Assembly: GCA_035763125.1 (NCBI GenBank)
Contig: DASUBU010000004.1
Coordinates: 1 to 6,733 of the forward strand
DNA: 6,733 nucleotides
Origin: SMAG-U1939 sp035763125
GTDB lineage: Bacteria > Chloroflexota > Ktedonobacteria > Ktedonobacterales > JADMIN01
Direction: 5' to 3'
A model generated the notes under the pieces. The model was given only the letters and a program-made list of their open reading frames with translations. It did not search any database and was not told where the DNA came from. The position numbers and the translations under genes were made by a program. Numbering within the stretch: position 1 is the first letter of the stretch; every line of letters begins with the position of its first letter. This document shows positions 4,577-6,733 of this stretch, one piece after another.

Positions 4577-5179
4577 ATGAATCAGGCGCGGATCGGTGTG
4601 CTGGCGCTGCAGGGAGACTTCCGCGAGCACCTTGTGGCGCTCGAGCGCATCGGAGCAGCGGCACACCCTGTGCGACTCGCCGAGCAGCTAGGAGGCCTCG
4701 ACGGTCTGGTGATTCCCGGCGGCGAGAGCACGGTGATGGGCAAGCTGATGGTCGAATACGGCCTGCTCGAACCGCTGCGCACGCTGATCGCCTCCGGCAC
4801 GCCGGTCTGGGGCACCTGCGCCGGGTTGATTCTGCTCTCAAAGGAGACGGATAACGCGCTGGCCGGGCAGCCGCTGCTGGCGACGCTGGATGTGCGGACA
4901 CGCCGCAACGCCTTCGGCCCACAACGCGCGAGCTTCGAGGCGGATGTGCAGGTTCCGGCGCTCGGCGCGGAACCCTATCATGCGATCTTCATCCGCGCTC
5001 CGGCGGTCGAGTTGGTTGGCCCTGGCGTCGAGACGCTGGGCCGGCTGGGCGACGAGCAGCGGACAATCGTGGCGGTGCGCCAGGACAATGTGCTGGCAAC
5101 CGCGTTCCACCCGGAGGTGACGAGCGATCTGCGCTTCCACGACTATTTCCTTGGCATGGCACGGGCGGTGCGTGTGTAG
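4577..5179 (+). CDS. pdxT: Pyridoxal 5'-phosphate synthase glutaminase subunit PdxT
   Basis: PdxT is the class I glutamine amidotransferase partner of PdxS. It hydrolyses glutamine and channels ammonia into the PdxS barrel. The 200-residue length is standard. The N-terminus 'RIGVLALQGDFREHL' (5-19) carries the family LALQG motif that contacts PdxS. 'VIPGGESTVMGKLM' (45-58) is the Gly-Gly-Glu-Ser oxyanion region. 'PVWGTCAGLILL' (76-87) holds the nucleophile Cys81. 'AFHPEVTSD' (176-184) supplies His178 and Glu180, completing the triad (Cys79, His170 and Glu172 in B. subtilis). 'AIFIRAP' is also typical. All key residues are present, so it should be active. It lies downstream of pdxS on the same strand but 391 bp away, behind its own promoter-like element, so the two subunits may not be made strictly from one transcript. 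Confidence 0.97.
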   Translation: MNQARIGVLALQGDFREHLVALERIGAAAHPVRLAEQLGGLDGLVIPGGESTVMGKLMVEYGLLEPLRTLIASGTPVWGTCAGLILLSKETDNALAGQPLLATLDVRTRRNAFGPQRASFEADVQVPALGAEPYHAIFIRAPAVELVGPGVETLGRLGDEQRTIVAVRQDNVLATAFHPEVTSDLRFHDYFLGMARAVRV

Positions 5180-5180
5180 C

Positions 5181-5214
5181 GCCGCAGCGGCTCTGCGTGC
5201 GTCCGCTGGACGCA
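5181..5214 (+). terminator. Two short hairpins after pdxT, weak terminator candidate
   Basis: GCCG-CAG-CGGC (5181-5191) and TGCGTCC-GCT-GGACGCA (5198-5214, seven perfect pairs, three-base loop) begin one base after the pdxT stop. No T run follows. They could attenuate transcription or protect the pdxT mRNA end. They also argue that the GNAT frame, open from 5197, does not start that early. Confidence 0.35.
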
Positions 5215-5328
5215 GCGACGGGGCGCGAGGCGAGCCTGCGCGAAACGCTTCGTGTCGTGATCGAGGTACCGGCGATCCTGCTCGCGCATGCGCGGGTCGA
5301 AGGGTCGCGAGGGGGTGTACCTGACAGG

Positions 5329-6426
5329 ATGATCCGGCCAGTCCCCTACGTTGATTTGCCTGGCATCGTCTATGCGCTCGACCGGCGCGCTCGCGCTCGC
5401 GCGGGCGAATTCGCGACCTTCGTGGTGGCGCCGGCCTCGCCGGAGCCGCGCAGCGCGCTCGCCGCGTTCCTCAGCGCGACGCACATCTTCGCCCCCACCG
5501 CCTATACGTGGATCTGCGAAGACCGCTGGCATCTGCTGGGTGTAGCGCAGACGATTCCCCGCCCCGGCCACGAGGCTTGGGATCTCACCTATCTGGCCGC
5601 CCTCACTCCCTCCCACAATCAGCCGCCTGTCGCCGGCCCTGGCGATGTGCTGGCGGAGCTGGCGCAGCGCGCGCTCGATGTGGCCATCACGCGCGGCGTG
5701 CAACGCCTCTTTGCGCGGGTCGAGGATGACTGCCCGCAGATCGAGATCTTCGGCAAGCTGGGCTTCCAGCGCTATGCGCGCGAGCTCACCTACGCGCTTG
5801 ACGCCCCGCAGGCCGGTCTCGCCGCGCTGGAGAAGACCACACCAGCTCCCTTGCGCCACTGGCACCCCGAAGATGCCTGGGGCTTGCTGCGGCTCTACGA
5901 CGCCGTAACACCACATCGAGTGCGCATCGCCGAGGGCATGAGCCTCAAAGAGCTGCTGCATGCGCGGGCAGGCGGCGCGCGCACCTGGCATCTGCCGCTG
6001 ATCGAGCCGATGTGCCAGGCGTGGGTCTGCGACCGCGGCGTGCGGTTGGGTGGCTGGATACGGCTGCGCCGCGGGCGCGGCTCCCAGCCCCATCAGCTCT
6101 GGCTAATGGTGCACCCTGACGAGCCTGAGACGGCCCCCGCGCTCGTGCGGGCGGCGCTGGAGGAGCTGGCGCGGGAGGCGCCACGCCCAATCATCTGTCA
6201 GGCTCGTGAGTACGAGGGCGCAGCCATTGATGGGCTGCGGGCGGCGGGCTTCGAGCACGCCGACACCTACGCGCTGCTGGTACGCCACCTCACGGTGCGC
6301 GCGCTACGCAGGCGCGAGGTAGCCGCACTGGAGACTCGGGTAGTCTATGGCGTGAAGGGGCTAGGGAATACTCCATCACGCCTGAGCGAAGGTGAAACGA
6401 CACACTATGCAACACGCCGTCACTGA
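5329..6426 (+). CDS. Tandem GNAT-fold N-acetyltransferase-like protein
   Basis: This 365-residue protein looks like two GNAT (GCN5-related) acyltransferase folds in tandem. In the first half, a core strand ('WDLTYLAAL', 84-92) is followed by 'LAELAQRALDVAITRGVQRL' (108-127), a helix and strand as in the acetyl-CoA-binding region, and then 'IFGKLGFQRYARELTYAL' (140-157), the classic last helix, Gly-Phe turn and strand. The second half repeats the plan: 'PEDAWGLLRLYDAVTP' (180-195), 'QLWLMVHPDE' (256-265), and 'GLRAAGFEHADTYALLVRHL' (302-321) as the closing Gly-Phe turn. The typical Q/R-x-x-G-x-G/A pyrophosphate loop is not clear in either half, so catalysis is uncertain and the substrate is unknown. 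The frame is open to a GTG at 5197, but the ATG at 5329 gives a natural N-terminus ('MIRPVPYVDLPG') with AGGGGG 13 bases upstream. It sits 149 bp after pdxT and overlaps the next gene, so it probably shares an operon with that gene. Confidence 0.8.
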   Translation: MIRPVPYVDLPGIVYALDRRARARAGEFATFVVAPASPEPRSALAAFLSATHIFAPTAYTWICEDRWHLLGVAQTIPRPGHEAWDLTYLAALTPSHNQPPVAGPGDVLAELAQRALDVAITRGVQRLFARVEDDCPQIEIFGKLGFQRYARELTYALDAPQAGLAALEKTTPAPLRHWHPEDAWGLLRLYDAVTPHRVRIAEGMSLKELLHARAGGARTWHLPLIEPMCQAWVCDRGVRLGGWIRLRRGRGSQPHQLWLMVHPDEPETAPALVRAALEELAREAPRPIICQAREYEGAAIDGLRAAGFEHADTYALLVRHLTVRALRRREVAALETRVVYGVKGLGNTPSRLSEGETTHYATRRH

Positions 6427-6733
6427 CGATCTCGGCGCCCTGCTGGCCGTCCTGCCGCCGCGCATTCGCACGGCGATCGAGCGGCTGGAGGATCGCGACG
6501 ATCTGCTCGAGATTGTGCTGGATCTTGGCCGCCCAGCTCAGGGGCGCTTCCCACAGCGGGAGGTGATGCTGGGCGAGGAGCTGGTCACGCAGGAGGATCT
6601 GGCGTACGTGGTGGGGCGGATTGGCACGTTTGGCGACGACAACCGGGCGGGGATCGAGCGGACGCTGCACCGCATCAGCGCGCTGCGCAATCGCCGGGGC
6701 GAGGTGGTCGGGCTGACGTGCCGGGTGGGGCGC
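6407..6733 (+). CDS. R3H/SpoIIIAA-like AAA ATPase, N-terminal part (3' partial)
   Basis: The window shows the first 109 codons, in frame to the last base with no stop. The sequence matches what I know of the N-terminus of the SpoIIIAA/Ycf45-like ATPases that carry a C-terminal R3H domain in Chloroflexi and cyanobacteria. It opens with 'LLAVLPPRIRTAIERL' (12-27). Later come 'TLHRISALRNR' (84-94) and 'GLTCRVGR' (102-109), the stretch before the P-loop. The Walker A, Walker B and R3H parts would lie beyond the edge. The family is thought to bind single-stranded nucleic acid with an ATPase motor; its cellular role is poorly defined. The ATG lies 20 bp inside the end of the GNAT gene in another frame, with AAGGTGA 11 bases upstream, which suggests translational coupling. 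Bacillus SpoIIIAA is a sporulation protein, but resemblance here is no sign of sporulation. Confidence 0.85.
   Translation, partial: MQHAVTDDLGALLAVLPPRIRTAIERLEDRDDLLEIVLDLGRPAQGRFPQREVMLGEELVTQEDLAYVVGRIGTFGDDNRAGIERTLHRISALRNRRGEVVGLTCRVGR

Noticed and set aside
5197..5328. 44-codon N-terminal extension of the GNAT protein
   Set aside because: It overlaps the hairpin just after pdxT and has no recognisable fold element. The sequence from ATG 5329 begins a natural GNAT first strand.
5143..6093. Minus-strand open frame of 316 codons opposite the GNAT gene
   Set aside because: It overlaps the recognisable GNAT gene and the end of pdxT. Its composition is low-complexity Arg/Ala/His without a family signature.

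Overview
The window is GC-rich DNA (mid-60s percent by eye) from a bacterium. It carries five protein genes that are complete or nearly so, and a sixth cut by the right edge. My best guess is a member of the Chloroflexota, class Chloroflexia. The reasons are the PdxS sequence, the SpoIIIAA/Ycf45-like R3H-ATPase N-terminus following a double-GNAT gene, and the palindrome-rich intergenic DNA. This placement is inference from remembered family resemblance, not from a search.

Layout: (i) 1-1194 (+) is the 3' part of an unrecognised, membrane-anchored extracytoplasmic protein with a PEGA-like segment. (ii) 1249-1698 (-) is a stand-alone MaoC-type (R)-specific enoyl-CoA hydratase, convergent with (i). 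(iii) 1699-1837 is a compact divergent regulatory region with a perfect 8-5-8 inverted repeat and overlapping candidate -10 elements. (iv) 1838-3082 (+) is a five-segment membrane protein with a bacterial PH-like domain. (v) 3083-3297 holds a candidate promoter and a hairpin-rich leader. (vi) 3298-4185 (+) is pdxS. (vii) 4186-4576 is a 391-bp non-coding, palindrome-rich spacer with its own promoter-like element. (viii) 4577-5179 (+) is pdxT. (ix) 5329-6426 (+) is a tandem GNAT-fold protein. (x) 6407-6733 (+) is the start of an R3H/SpoIIIAA-like AAA ATPase that overlaps (ix) by 20 bp and runs off the edge.

The functional core is the deoxyxylulose-independent vitamin B6 pathway. PdxT releases ammonia from glutamine, and PdxS uses it with ribose 5-phosphate and glyceraldehyde 3-phosphate to make pyridoxal 5'-phosphate. 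The two genes usually sit close together. Here they are separated by 391 bp of hairpin-forming DNA, and each has a GTGGTACAAT element upstream. pdxT, the GNAT gene and the ATPase gene may form one transcript. The ATPase start lies inside the GNAT gene, which suggests translational coupling.

I see no CRISPR array, tRNA, rRNA, insertion sequence or defence system. The observations most worth following are the structured pdxS leader, whose last hairpin abuts the ribosome binding site, and the paired palindromes between pdxS and pdxT, which differ by an apparently compensatory base-pair insertion.
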